Source: Streptomyces sannanensis
Lineage (GTDB): Bacteria > Actinomycetota > Actinomycetes > Streptomycetales > Streptomycetaceae
Assembly (NCBI RefSeq): GCF_039536205.1
Contig: NZ_BAAAYL010000001.1
Location: forward strand, 1,116,001-1,180,000
Direction of reading: 5' to 3'
DNA: 64,000 nt
The position numbers and the translations under genes were made by a program. How positions within the stretch are numbered: the stretch's first letter is position 1; every line of letters begins with the position of its first letter. Under the pieces are notes generated by a model. That model ran no database searches and was not told the DNA's origin. It worked only from the letters and a program-made list of their open reading frames with translations. Below, one piece after another: positions 17,625 through 26,151 of this stretch.

Positions 17625-18128
17625 ATGGCGCGCCAACCGGCCCAGTACCTGCCCAAGCCGCCGGACATGTTCGACCGGGACTGGGAGTGGAGCGAACTCA
17701 CCGCCTTCGCGACCGGCGAGGGGGTGGGGCCCCGGCTCGGGGTGGTCTCCGGCAGGCGGCGCCAGGGCAAGAGCTTTCTGCTCCAGGCGCTTGCCGAGGC
17801 CACGGGGGGCTTCTACTTCGCCGCCGCCGAAGCGTCCGAGGCCGAGTCCCTCCACATGCTGGGCGAGGCGATCGCCGACTATACGGGGACCGCTGCCCCG
17901 CACCGCCCCGCACGCTGGGACGAGGCCCTGGAGCTTGTCATCGGTCTGGCGGCAGAGCGGCCGGTCACCATCGTGATCGACGAGTTCCCGTACCTCGTAC
18001 GCAGCTCCCCCGTCCTGCCCTCGCAGCTCCAGGAGACAATCGGTATGGGGCGCGGCCGCTACCTGGAACGGCACCCGCCCGCACGCTGGCTGCGCGTCGA
18101 CCTGCTGCGAGTGATGGCCCGTCTGTGA
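17625..18128 (+). pseudogene. truncated archaeal-type P-loop ATPase
   Basis: Encodes 167 residues. The N-terminal part matches the ATPase_2 (archaeal ATPase) family: FDRDWEWSELTAF, Walker A-like VVSGRRRQGKSFLL, and Walker B-like VTIVIDEFPYLV, in the correct order. Intact members are roughly 450 residues with a C-terminal nuclease-like DUF234 domain. Here similarity ends after SSPVLPSQLQETI, and the remaining 25 residues look like unrelated sequence. This is a 3'-truncated remnant. GGGAG precedes the ATG. It sits beside the XRE/DUF397 pair, where such ATPases are often found. Confidence 0.75.
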
Positions 18129-18191
18129 AGGTCCCGCCGAGCCGGCCGGCCGACCGACGGTGCCCTCTGTTGGGGTGCCGGGGCAGGAAGC

Positions 18192-18566
18192 TCAGGAGGA
18201 AGGCAGGATCTCTCCTGCGAAGACGACGATCTGATCGATGAGGTTTCGCCGCAGGTGGACGACGTCCATCCCCGCCAGACGAGGGCCCTCGTCCGGTGTT
18301 GTGAAAACCCACTGATACCGGGCCCACTCATCCGGCGCATCCACCCCCGAACAGCGGACCATCGTGCCACTTCCTGCCGGGTGGTGCCGGATGTCCAGCA
18401 CAAAGCGCTCGACGGCCTCGATCCCCTCACTGCGCCCCAACGGTCCCCAGAAGATCACATCCGAGGTCAGGGCTTGGGACAACAGAGCCGTCACATAGCT
18501 GTCATCTGAGGCATTGAAAGCGGAGATGAACGTATCGATCGCGGATTGAGCGGTCTCCTCGTGCAT
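18192..18566 (-). CDS. SnoaL/NTF2-like protein
   Basis: About 124 residues with an NTF2-like fold: ETAQSAIDTFISAFNASDD, SDVIFWGPLGRSEGIEAVERFV, then RYQWVFTTPDEGPRLAGMDVVHLR. Such proteins are cyclases, isomerases or binding proteins. The ATG at 18566 has only a weak ribosome-binding site; an upstream GTG at 18608 would add 14 residues. It stands alone in a patch of remnants, with lower coding regularity than the housekeeping genes. Substrate unknown. Confidence 0.65.
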   Translation of the reverse strand: MHEETAQSAIDTFISAFNASDDSYVTALLSQALTSDVIFWGPLGRSEGIEAVERFVLDIRHHPAGSGTMVRCSGVDAPDEWARYQWVFTTPDEGPRLAGMDVVHLRRNLIDQIVVFAGEILPSS

Positions 18567-18801
18567 GCACCAGTAATACCAGCCATTTCGCCCAACGCGA
18601 TCGTCCACGAGCTCATTGGGGGACCATCCCTTCTGTGGCCCTCTTCGGTAGGGTTGTGACCCCTCGCAGTCCCGGTGGGTGCATAGCCAGTAGTGCGAGC
18701 CGTTCGACGGCCGGCGTGAGTTCCGCCAGCCCCGCCTTGGCGAGGCCGCGTGATCGGCTTCAGGAACACGTCCCGTCGAGGGCTGGAGGCTTTCGTTTGG
18801 A

Positions 18802-18903
18802 TCACCTCGCTGACCAGGGGAAGATGCCGGCGACGTGGAGTCCGGCCAGGTAGATGGTCGCGGTCTTCTCGTAGCGGGTCTCGATACCTCGCCGCTGTTT
18901 CAG
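18802..18903 (-). pseudogene. C-terminal remnant of an IS5-like transposase
   Basis: The minus strand from 18903 reads LKQRRGIETRYEKTATIYL and then AGLHVAGIFPWSAR before a stop. This is the characteristic C-terminal tail of a Streptomyces IS5-family transposase. Upstream on that strand the sequence no longer resembles a transposase, so only about 33 codons remain. I saw no terminal inverted repeats. The rest of the 18609-19007 gap shows no other recognisable content. Confidence 0.7.
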
Positions 18904-19007
18904 GTGCCATCCGCTTCTCGATCACGGGGCCGGCCTGGTCGAAGAGACGGGACATTGGCCGCTGATGGTGCTCTGGCCATCTGATCTTGTCGATCCCGGC
19001 GAGGTCA

Positions 19008-19715
19008 CTACTGATGGGCGGCTGGTTGCGCGAGAGTGAGTCCGGTCCACCGATCAAGTTCCTCCGCGTGGCTGCCGACCGCCGTCGCCTGGGCGACCGC
19101 CGAGGCTTCCTCGGGCGTTGGCTCACCATTGCGGGAGAGCAGAGCCAACGGCCAGGCCGGGGTGCCCGGCCGCTCACCGTCAAAGGGGTACCAGTCCCAG
19201 GCCGCGCCGAATCGCCAGGCGCGCCCGTTCCGATCGGCGACCTCATCGCCTGGTTCGAGGAATGCGTACGGGCGGAAGAGCAGTTCGATGCGGATCGGTT
19301 CACCGCCGACCGGATCAAGCGCGTAGGCCTGGTCCTCCTGCTCGGGGTCATAGGTGTCACCCTGTCGTAGGAGATCGAGGTAGGACGCGGGCCGCGGCAG
19401 CATGCCGGTTACCTGAGGCGGATCGAAGTGATAGACCGCCAACACGTGCACCACAGTCGTGGGGATGCCTACCAGGCATGTGCCACCCGGCTTCAGTACG
19501 TTCTCCGCCGGTTCCGTTCGGAAGATTTCCCACTCGTGGGCCTCAGGCGTTGGAAGCGCCCGCTGGCCGTTCCACCTGATGTTCTTGGCCTGCGGGTCCA
19601 CCTCCAGCCACGGCCACCGTACGGAGACGTAGTAGCGGGAGACCTCGGTGACCGTGGTCTCGGTGAACGGGCACTCCAGCATCAGCACATCACCGGGCCG
19701 GTAATCGTCAATCAT
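19008..19715 (-). CDS. hypothetical protein
   Basis: A 235-residue soluble protein I do not recognise. It begins MIDDYRPGDVLMLECPFTETTV and contains a compact beta-rich N terminus with many Trp and Tyr residues (YVSVRWPWLEVD; RAWRFGAAWDWYPFDGE). The second half includes GDTYDPEQEDQAYALDPVGGEPIRIELLF. No signal peptide or membrane segment. The codon pattern supports expression, but the ATG at 19715 lacks a clear ribosome-binding site and the frame is open to 19856. It sits at the edge of an accessory patch. Confidence 0.65.
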   Translation of the reverse strand: MIDDYRPGDVLMLECPFTETTVTEVSRYYVSVRWPWLEVDPQAKNIRWNGQRALPTPEAHEWEIFRTEPAENVLKPGGTCLVGIPTTVVHVLAVYHFDPPQVTGMLPRPASYLDLLRQGDTYDPEQEDQAYALDPVGGEPIRIELLFRPYAFLEPGDEVADRNGRAWRFGAAWDWYPFDGERPGTPAWPLALLSRNGEPTPEEASAVAQATAVGSHAEELDRWTGLTLAQPAAHQ

Positions 19716-19898
19716 GGACGCATTCTGTATGCCCTCACTGGCACGTGACCGAACGGGTATCCGGTACCCCGGGCACCTGAACACTACCCATCGCGCGAGC
19801 TCCGTTCCACCAAAGCCACCTCGCTTGAGAACAGCGTCCGAGACCCTCAAAGCCATCGGCTGCCCCGGTAGATAGAGATCAATCTCAGTGCAGCCGGG

Positions 19899-21047
19899 TC
19901 AGGCACCCGGTGCGAACAGCTCCTCCTGCGCCGCGTCCCGCGCCGCGAAGAGGGCGCCGCGCAACACCGCCTCCCCGCCCAGCGCGGCCGCGCGGACCTC
20001 TGTGCGGAGCGGGGAAAGAGATGCGAGGCGGGCCTCGACGCGGGCGGCGAGGGCCTCGCCGCCCGCGTGGCCGATCTCGCCGCCGAGGACGACGCAGCCC
20101 GGGTCGAGCACGGCGGTCACCGCCGCGGCGCCCACAGCGAGTCGCTCGGCGAGAGCGCCCAGAAACTCGGGATCGGCGGACCGTACGGCGTCCTCGGTGT
20201 CGCCCTCCACCCCGTATCGTGCGGCGAGTTCGCGTACCGCGGCCGCGCCGGCCAGCGAGTGGAAACCGCCGTCGCACCCAGTGGCCGAGGGCAGCGCGCC
20301 CGTGCCCGGCACCGGCAGGAAGCCGACCTCGCCCGCACCGCCCGACGCGCCCCGGCGCACCTTTCCGCCCAGGACGACGGCCGCACCCACTCCCTGGCCG
20401 AGCCAGAAGAGCACGAAGTCGTCCACACCACGGGCGGCGCCGAGGCGCTGCTCGGCAACCGCGGCCAGGTTGGTCTCGTTCTCGACCAGTACGGACGCGG
20501 AAAGGCGCTGCTGGAGGGCGGCGACAAGAGCACGGTGCCATTCGGGCAGCCCGGTGGATTCGCGCAGTTCGCCGGTGACGGGGTCGATCAGACCGGGCGC
20601 ACCGATGCCGACGCTGTGCAGCCGCTCGGCACCGGCCTCGCGCGCGGTGCGTTCCAGCAGAGCGGCGGCCTGTTCGACGGCCTGCCCGGTGCCGGTGTGG
20701 CGGCCGATGGGCAGGGCGGCCTCGGCAAGGGTGGTGCCGAGCAGGTCGGCGACGACGACAGTGACGCTGTGGGTGCGTACGTCGAGGGCGGCGAGGTGGG
20801 CACGGTCGGCGACGATCCCGTACAGCCGGGCGTTGGGGCCGCGCCGCTCGGCGCCCGCCTCACCGACGACCTGGACCAGGCCGGAACTCTGGAGGCGTTC
20901 CACCAGGCCTGCGACGGTGGGCCGGGAGAGTCCGGTGAGGGTCTTCAACTGCCCTGCCGTCAACGGGCCTTCCTGCTGGAGAAGCTGCAGGGCCAGCCGG
21001 TCGTTGATGGCCCGGGCAGTGCTCGGTGATGCGGGCATGCCGGGCAT
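19899..21047 (-). CDS. ROK-family transcriptional regulator
   Basis: A 382-residue sugar-sensing type regulator. An N-terminal winged helix (GPLTAGQLKTLTGLSRPTVAGLV, in the first 55 residues) precedes a ROK kinase-like domain with GIGAPGLIDPVTGEL and ENETNLAAVAE. The usual Cys-rich zinc motif of ROK proteins is reduced to a single Cys in SATGCDGG, so zinc binding is doubtful. Two ATGs, 21047 and 21038, are possible; GGAAGG directly precedes the first and is better spaced from the second. It is divergent from an MFS gene with a 27-bp palindrome between them, and probably represses both genes. Confidence 0.9.
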   Translation of the reverse strand: MPGMPASPSTARAINDRLALQLLQQEGPLTAGQLKTLTGLSRPTVAGLVERLQSSGLVQVVGEAGAERRGPNARLYGIVADRAHLAALDVRTHSVTVVVADLLGTTLAEAALPIGRHTGTGQAVEQAAALLERTAREAGAERLHSVGIGAPGLIDPVTGELRESTGLPEWHRALVAALQQRLSASVLVENETNLAAVAEQRLGAARGVDDFVLFWLGQGVGAAVVLGGKVRRGASGGAGEVGFLPVPGTGALPSATGCDGGFHSLAGAAAVRELAARYGVEGDTEDAVRSADPEFLGALAERLAVGAAAVTAVLDPGCVVLGGEIGHAGGEALAARVEARLASLSPLRTEVRAAALGGEAVLRGALFAARDAAQEELFAPGA

Positions 21048-21073
21048 CCTTCCAGATCCACACGACGAGTTCT

Positions 21074-21100
21074 AACTATCATGAAGGGTTCCTGATAGTT
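21074..21100. promoter_or_regulatory. palindromic operator between ROK regulator and MFS gene
   Basis: AACTATCATGAA at 21074-21085 faces TTCCTGATAGTT at 21089-21100 with one mismatch and a GGG centre. The right arm overlaps TAGTTT (21096-21101), a -10 candidate placed 7 nt before the MFS ATG, so the MFS mRNA is probably leaderless. Binding here would block that promoter. Confidence 0.75.
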
Positions 21101-21108
21101 TACGGCGC

Positions 21109-22281
21109 ATGTTGACCGACGTGAGGCGGGCCCGCTACGCCGTGGCTGCCGTCTTCTGCGTACACGGCACGGTCACCGGCAGCTTCGCCACCAGGATCCC
21201 CTGGATCCAGGACCACGCCGGAGTCTCCGCCGGCCAGCTGGGCCTCGCGCTGGCCTTCCCGGCGATCGGATCCTCGCTGCTGATGCCGCTGTCCGGCGCG
21301 ATCACCCACCGCTTCGGCTCCCGCATCGCCCTGCGCGGACTGCTGGCGCTGTGGACGCTCTCCCTCGCTCTGCCCGCCTTCGCCCCCGATCTGCTCACCC
21401 TGTGCCTCGCGCTCTTCGTGTACGGCGCCACCTCGGGCATGTCGGACGTGGCGATGAACGCGCTGGGCGTCGAGGTCGAAAACCGCCTCGGCCGGTCGAT
21501 CATGTCCGGCCTGCACGGCATGTGGAGCGCGGGCGCACTGATCGGCTCCGCCGCGGGCACGGTCGCCGCGCACGCCGAGGTCGACGCCCGGCTGCACCAC
21601 TGCCTGGCGGCCGGGGTGCTGACCGTACTGGGCCTGCTCGCCTGCCAGGGCGTACTCGACCTGCGCAGCACGCCCGACGAGCAGCCCCCGCCGCGCTTCG
21701 CGCTGCCGCCCAGGCCCGCGCTGCTCATCGGCGCGATCGGCTTCTGCGCCGTCTTCGCGGAGGGGGCGAGCCTGGACTGGTCGGCGGTCTATCTACGGGA
21801 CGTACTGGACACCTCGCCGGGTGTGGCCGCCGCCTCCACCACGGCCTTCGCGCTGACGATGGCCGTGGCGCGGTTCGCGGGCGACCGGGTCGTCGACCGC
21901 TTCGGCGCGGTACGGACCGTACGCGCGGGCGGGGTGCTCGCCACGGCCGGCGGCCTGCTGGTCGTGACCGCGCCCCACCCGGGCGTCGCGATGACCGGCT
22001 TCGGGCTGATCGGCCTGGGCGTCGCGGTGGTCATCCCCCTGGCCTTCGCAGCGGCGGGCCGCAGCGGCCCCAACCCGAGCCAGGCGATCGCAGGCGTCGC
22101 GACCATCACGTATACCTCGGGCCTGATCGCTCCCTCGGCAATCGGCGGGATCGCCGATCTGACGTCACTGGTGGTGTCGTTCGGCCTGGTGACGCTGCTC
22201 GCGTCGGGCCTGATCGCGGGGGCGAAGGTGCTACGTGCGGGCAGCGCCGTGCGTCGGCTCTCCGCCGCCCCGGTGGAGTGA
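21109..22281 (+). CDS. MFS transporter
   Basis: A 390-residue major-facilitator protein with about twelve hydrophobic segments and the loop 2-3 region GAITHRFGSRIALRG. It resembles the FucP/YbjJ-like group of sugar or drug permeases (SGMSDVAMNALGVEVE is typical). No ribosome-binding site precedes the ATG and a TAGTTT box ends 7 nt before it, which favours a leaderless message. The divergent ROK regulator and the palindrome between them suggest induction by a small sugar-like molecule. Direction of transport cannot be told. Confidence 0.88.
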   Translation: MLTDVRRARYAVAAVFCVHGTVTGSFATRIPWIQDHAGVSAGQLGLALAFPAIGSSLLMPLSGAITHRFGSRIALRGLLALWTLSLALPAFAPDLLTLCLALFVYGATSGMSDVAMNALGVEVENRLGRSIMSGLHGMWSAGALIGSAAGTVAAHAEVDARLHHCLAAGVLTVLGLLACQGVLDLRSTPDEQPPPRFALPPRPALLIGAIGFCAVFAEGASLDWSAVYLRDVLDTSPGVAAASTTAFALTMAVARFAGDRVVDRFGAVRTVRAGGVLATAGGLLVVTAPHPGVAMTGFGLIGLGVAVVIPLAFAAAGRSGPNPSQAIAGVATITYTSGLIAPSAIGGIADLTSLVVSFGLVTLLASGLIAGAKVLRAGSAVRRLSAAPVE

Positions 22282-22318
22282 GGTTGCCGCGCGCCGCGTG
22301 GCCGACCGGCGTGTCCGT

Positions 22319-22385
22319 CCTCAACTCCCCAGCTACCTCCCCCAGCTGCCACTGGGGGTGCCCCCAGAAGTGCCCCAGGACAGGC
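22319..22385. repeat. GC-rich palindromic repeat (family 1)
   Basis: Contains CCCCAGCTACCTCCCCCAG, then CCACTGGGGGTGCCCCCAG, which can fold into a strong hairpin. Located between the convergent MFS and amidotransferase genes, where it could also serve as a bidirectional terminator. Confidence 0.75.
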
Positions 22386-22497
22386 TTGGAGGTTGCTGCC
22401 GTTAGCCGGGTGCGGGACGCTGACGCACGCCACGCCCGGGCCGGGTGACGCGCTCCAGCGGGCACACCGGCCAGCCCGAACGGAGAGCGTCACCGAC

Positions 22498-23229
22498 TCA
22501 GTCGGCCGGAGCGACGCAGGACGCGACCACCCGCGCCCAGCGGTCGGTCATCCCACCCCACACCGCGCGCAGCGCCGGCTCGTCGTGGTCGACCTTGCGC
22601 ACCACGTCGTCCGGTTCGAGCCCCAGCGCGCGGACCGGGGTGTCGTCGGCCCGCCCCCAGTGGCTGATGTCGGACGCCAGCACCTCGGGGTGGAACTGCA
22701 CGCCCCAGATGTGGTTGCCCAGCCGGTACGCCTGGTGGGCGCAGCGCTCGCTGGTGAGGAGCCGGACCGCACCGGCCGGGAGGTTCTCCGTCTCCTCCCA
22801 GTGCCACTGCACGGCTCGCGGGCGTTCCCCCAGTGCGCCGAACAGGACATCGTCCGCGCCCTCCTGAAGTGGCGTCAGGTCCACGAGGCCGACCTCGGGA
22901 CGGAGGGCGTGTCCGACCTTTCCACCGCAGGCCACGGTGAGCAGTTCCATGCCGAGGCAGATCCCCAGCGTGGGAAGGTCACGGGCGACAGCCTGCCGGA
23001 GCAGTTCCCGTACCTGCGGCAGCCAGGGCGCCCGTTCGTCGTCGTACGGGCCCATGGACCCGCCCAGGACCAGCAGTCCGTCGTGGTCGTCCAGGCTGCC
23101 GGGCAGCGGGTCGCCCTGCCAGGGGCGGCGGAGATCGAGCCGCAGCCCCGCCTGTACGAGCCGCTCTCCCACCATCGCGGGTCCGGTGCCGTCCTCGTGC
23201 TCGACGACCAGGACCACCGGGGCGCTCAC
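22498..23229 (-). CDS. class I glutamine amidotransferase-like protein
   Basis: A 243-residue protein of the GATase1 fold, similar to the GMP-synthase amidotransferase domain family. The nucleophile elbow is GICLGMELL (Cys near residue 96) and the His-Glu pair is in VQFHPEVL. The canonical Gln after the nucleophile is replaced by Glu. Start GTG at 23229 overlaps the stop of the ABC ATPase gene (GTGA), so it is the last cistron of the transporter operon. It may hydrolyse a gamma-glutamyl or amide compound brought in by the transporter; this is inference from context. Confidence 0.85.
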   Translation of the reverse strand: MSAPVVLVVEHEDGTGPAMVGERLVQAGLRLDLRRPWQGDPLPGSLDDHDGLLVLGGSMGPYDDERAPWLPQVRELLRQAVARDLPTLGICLGMELLTVACGGKVGHALRPEVGLVDLTPLQEGADDVLFGALGERPRAVQWHWEETENLPAGAVRLLTSERCAHQAYRLGNHIWGVQFHPEVLASDISHWGRADDTPVRALGLEPDDVVRKVDHDEPALRAVWGGMTDRWARVVASCVAPAD

Positions 23230-23969
23230 AGGCGTCCCGCCTCGACGATGCGGCGCAGGAAGGCCCGCGTCCGTTCCTCCTGCGGTTCGCCGAAGATCTG
23301 TTCCGGCGGCCCTTCTTCCAGGAGCACACCCTGGTGGAGGAAGCACACCTTGCTCGACACCTCCCGTGCGAAGCCCATCTCGTGGGTGGCCAGCAGCATG
23401 GTCATGCCTCCTTCTGCGAGTTCCCGGACGATGGCCAGGACTTCGGCGACGAGTTCGGGGTCGAGCGCCGAGGTGATCTCGTCGAGCAGCAGGGCGCGCG
23501 GCCCGGTGGCGAGGGCGCGGACGATGGCGACGCGCTGCTGCTGTCCGCCGGAGAGCCGGTCCGGCAGGCTGTCCGCCTTGTCGGCGAGGCCGACCCGGGC
23601 CAGCAGGGCACGGGCCTGTTCCTCGGCCTCTTCGCGCGGTACGCCGCCGACCCTCATGGGGGCGAGCGCGACGTTGCGCAGCACGCTCATGTGCGGGAAG
23701 AGGTTGAAGTGCTGGAAGACCATGCCGACGTCGCGACGCAGCCGGTCCACGTCGGTGCCGCGCCCGGAGGAGACTTCGCCGGCCACCCGGATCTCGCCGC
23801 CGTCGATGTCCTCGAGGGCATTGATGCAACGCAGCAGGGTGGACTTGCCGCTGCCGGACGCGCCGATCAGGGTCACCACCTGGTGCTGTTCGACGTCGAG
23901 GGAGATGCCGCGGAGGACAGGGTTTCCCCCGTAGCTCTTGTGCACGGCGTCTATTTCGATGAACGGCAT
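23226..23969 (-). CDS. amino-acid ABC transporter ATP-binding protein
   Basis: A 247-residue ATPase of the polar amino-acid (GlnQ-like) group. Walker [12 protein letters not shown] near residue 37, signature LSGGQQQRV, and Walker [15 protein letters not shown] are all intact. The ATG at 23969 starts one base after the permease stop codon. It works with the permease and lipoprotein encoded just upstream to energise uptake. Confidence 0.95.
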   Translation of the reverse strand: MPFIEIDAVHKSYGGNPVLRGISLDVEQHQVVTLIGASGSGKSTLLRCINALEDIDGGEIRVAGEVSSGRGTDVDRLRRDVGMVFQHFNLFPHMSVLRNVALAPMRVGGVPREEAEEQARALLARVGLADKADSLPDRLSGGQQQRVAIVRALATGPRALLLDEITSALDPELVAEVLAIVRELAEGGMTMLLATHEMGFAREVSSKVCFLHQGVLLEEGPPEQIFGEPQEERTRAFLRRIVEAGRL

Positions 23970-23970
23970 G

Positions 23971-25077
23971 TCAGGCTCCCTTGCCGCGGCGGTGCTCACG
24001 GGCCACAAGCCGGTCGACCAGCCGGGCCTGCGGGATGGTGATGACGACGAAGAGCAGCGCGACCACGGTCACCGAGGAGAGGTTGAAGTGGTTGGCCGCG
24101 TAGATCTTCGACTGGTTGAAGGCGTCGATCGTGCCGATGACGTTCACCAGCGCGGTGTCCTTCTGCAGGCTGATGAAGTCGTTGAGCAGCGGCGGCACGA
24201 CACGGCGGGTGGCCTGCGGCAGCACCACATGACGCAGGGTGGCGCCCCGCGAGAGGCCGAGCGAGCGGGCGGCGGCGGACTGTCCGGGCGCGATGGACTC
24301 GATGCCGGCCCGGAAGACCTCGGCAACGTACGCCCCGTACGTCAGAGTCAGTGCGAGGATCGCGAACCAGACCGGGCTGAGCGAGCTGAGCAGCGGCACC
24401 TCGACCAGCGGAAGTCCGAAGCCGATCAGATAGATGATGATGATCGCCGGTACGGCCCGGAAGCCGTCGATGTAGGCGGTGGCGAGCATCCGCAGCGGGC
24501 GGCCGGCGCGGCCCGGTGCCATCCGGGCCAGCGCGAGCGCCAGTCCCCAGGCCAGGATCAGCAACTGTGCGACCACGGCGATGAAGAGGTTGGTGCCGAA
24601 GGCCGAGGCGATCTCCGAGATGCTGAGGCCGATCACCTCGCCGTCGAAGAAGGTCCGCTGCACGGCCCGGTCGTTGGCCAGTACGAACCACACCGCGCCG
24701 AGCACGCAGACCGCGACCAGGCACCAGCCGAGCACGGTCCAGGCGTCCTCGCGGGCCTCGGAGGAGTGGCGTCGCGCGTCGGCCCGGCGCTCCTCGGTCC
24801 AGGCGGCCGCGGCCGCGCGTGACGAGCGCAGTGCGCGCACAGCGGGACGCAGCAGGGGCAGTACGGCGGCCGTGATGGCCAGCGCCCCGGCGACGGCCGT
24901 GGTCCCGGTTCCGGGCAGGGCGTCGCGTACGGACCAGGCGGTGGCCGCGGTGAGGGCGACGACGGCGAGGACGCCGGCCGTCGCGGCCCATGCGAGGGGC
25001 AGGGACGGCGGGGGCGGCGTCGGGCCGATCGCCGCCGCGGTCCGCTTGGGTGTCAACAGGTCGGAAGCGAGGCTCAC
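23971..25077 (-). CDS. amino-acid ABC transporter permease
   Basis: A 368-residue membrane protein of the HisM/GlnP type. The first about 110 residues form an extra N-terminal region with two hydrophobic helices and a charged stretch ([17 protein letters not shown]); the permease core follows, with [21 protein letters not shown] and the EAA-like loop [27 protein letters not shown] at 25077 overlaps the stop codon of the binding-protein gene (GTGA), which is why it is preferred to the ATG at 25089. Only one permease gene is present, so a homodimer is likely. Confidence 0.92.
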   Translation of the reverse strand: MSLASDLLTPKRTAAAIGPTPPPPSLPLAWAATAGVLAVVALTAATAWSVRDALPGTGTTAVAGALAITAAVLPLLRPAVRALRSSRAAAAAWTEERRADARRHSSEAREDAWTVLGWCLVAVCVLGAVWFVLANDRAVQRTFFDGEVIGLSISEIASAFGTNLFIAVVAQLLILAWGLALALARMAPGRAGRPLRMLATAYIDGFRAVPAIIIIYLIGFGLPLVEVPLLSSLSPVWFAILALTLTYGAYVAEVFRAGIESIAPGQSAAARSLGLSRGATLRHVVLPQATRRVVPPLLNDFISLQKDTALVNVIGTIDAFNQSKIYAANHFNLSSVTVVALLFVVITIPQARLVDRLVAREHRRGKGA

Positions 25078-25970
25078 TTGGCACTCCACTCGGGGATCAC
25101 GGCCGGGTCGCCGCCGAATGCCTTGGACAGATAGGTGGTGGAAAGGGCGTTCAGCGTGCCGTCCTTCTGCATCTCGGCGATGGCGCCGTTGATGGCCGTG
25201 GCGTTCTTGCTGCCCTTGGGGTAGAGCGCACCGTACGACTCACCCGTGGCGTACTGGCCGACGACGGCGAGCGAGCCCTTGGACTCCCTGGCCTTGCCGA
25301 GCACGATGGCGACATCGGTGAGGGCGGCGTCGATCTGGCCGGCCTGGAGTGCCGCCTGGAGCTCGACGTCACCGGCGAAGACCCTGGGGGTCTGCGCCGG
25401 CTCGAGGGTGTCGCGTACGAAGTCGGCGCCGGTGGTGCCCTGCTTGACGCCGAGCCGCTTGACGTCGATGTTGTCCGCGGTGACGTCCGCTCCGGCCTTC
25501 ACCAGGACGCCGATGTTGGAGGCGAAGTAGGGGGCGGAGAACTCCACCACCTTGCGACGCTCGTCGGTGATGGAGATCTCGGCAAGCGCGATGTCGAAGT
25601 CCTGCGACTTGCCCGAGACCAGCGCGTCGAAGGAGACGTTGCGGACAGTGAGCTTGTCGAGGCCGGCGCGGTGGGCGATGTTCGCGGCCATGCAGTACTC
25701 GTAGCCGCTGTCGATCTGCCGGACCGTGTCGCCGTTCCACCAGCCGCGGCTGGGCAGGTCGCCGACCACGGTGAGAGTGCCGTCCTGGACGGTGTCGAGC
25801 TTGATGGAGCCTCTCTTGCCGGTCACCTTGCAGTCGCCGTAGGTCCCCGAGCCCTTGGAGTCGGTGGTGTGGGTGGTGGAGTCACCGCCTCCGCCACCAC
25901 CGCAGGCGGTGAGAGTCGCCGTCAGCAAGGCGGCGAGTGCGGGCACTGCGGGCAGGCGAAAGCTGCGCAT
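25074..25970 (-). CDS. amino-acid ABC transporter substrate-binding lipoprotein
   Basis: A 298-residue periplasmic-binding-like protein (SBP_bac_3). The signal peptide ends in the lipobox LTAC, followed by a Gly-rich spacer. The body shows FDALVSGKSQDFDIALAEISITDERRK in two parts and FSAPYFASNIGVLVKAG, typical of amino-acid binding proteins. GAGGAG precedes the ATG at 25970. It is the first gene of a four-gene operon (binding protein, permease, ATPase, amidotransferase) facing a LacI-type regulator. Ligand not predictable, though acidic or polar amino acids are usual. Confidence 0.93.
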   Translation of the reverse strand: MRSFRLPAVPALAALLTATLTACGGGGGGDSTTHTTDSKGSGTYGDCKVTGKRGSIKLDTVQDGTLTVVGDLPSRGWWNGDTVRQIDSGYEYCMAANIAHRAGLDKLTVRNVSFDALVSGKSQDFDIALAEISITDERRKVVEFSAPYFASNIGVLVKAGADVTADNIDVKRLGVKQGTTGADFVRDTLEPAQTPRVFAGDVELQAALQAGQIDAALTDVAIVLGKARESKGSLAVVGQYATGESYGALYPKGSKNATAINGAIAEMQKDGTLNALSTTYLSKAFGGDPAVIPEWSAK

Positions 25971-26012
25971 GGAGCGCTCCTCGGGGGTTGTTGTCCTGGG
26001 GTGTGCGCAACA

Positions 26013-26034
26013 GTGCCCAAAACGTTTTGGGCAC
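26013..26034. promoter_or_regulatory. LacI-family operator 1
   Basis: A perfect 22-bp palindrome centred on AACGTT, with half site GTGCCCAAAAC. A CG-centred AAAACGTTTT core is a classic LacI/PurR-type operator. It lies 43 nt upstream of the binding-protein ATG, within the divergent promoter region. Confidence 0.85.
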
Positions 26035-26058
26035 GTCAATACCCGCACCTCAAAGAAA

Positions 26059-26072
26059 CCAAAACGTTTTTG
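26059..26072. promoter_or_regulatory. LacI-family operator 2
   Basis: CCAAAACGTTTTTG shares the AAAACGTTTT core of operator 1 but has a one-base break in symmetry. The two centres are 42 bp apart, four helical turns, so one regulator tetramer or two dimers could bind the same face. It is nearer the lacI-type gene. Confidence 0.75.
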
Positions 26073-26151
26073 TTGAGAGGGCTTGGACCAGGGGCTCCCT
26101 TCTGCCAGCCTTGACCTCGAACAGCGGACGGCACGGAGGGAACGGCACCTG

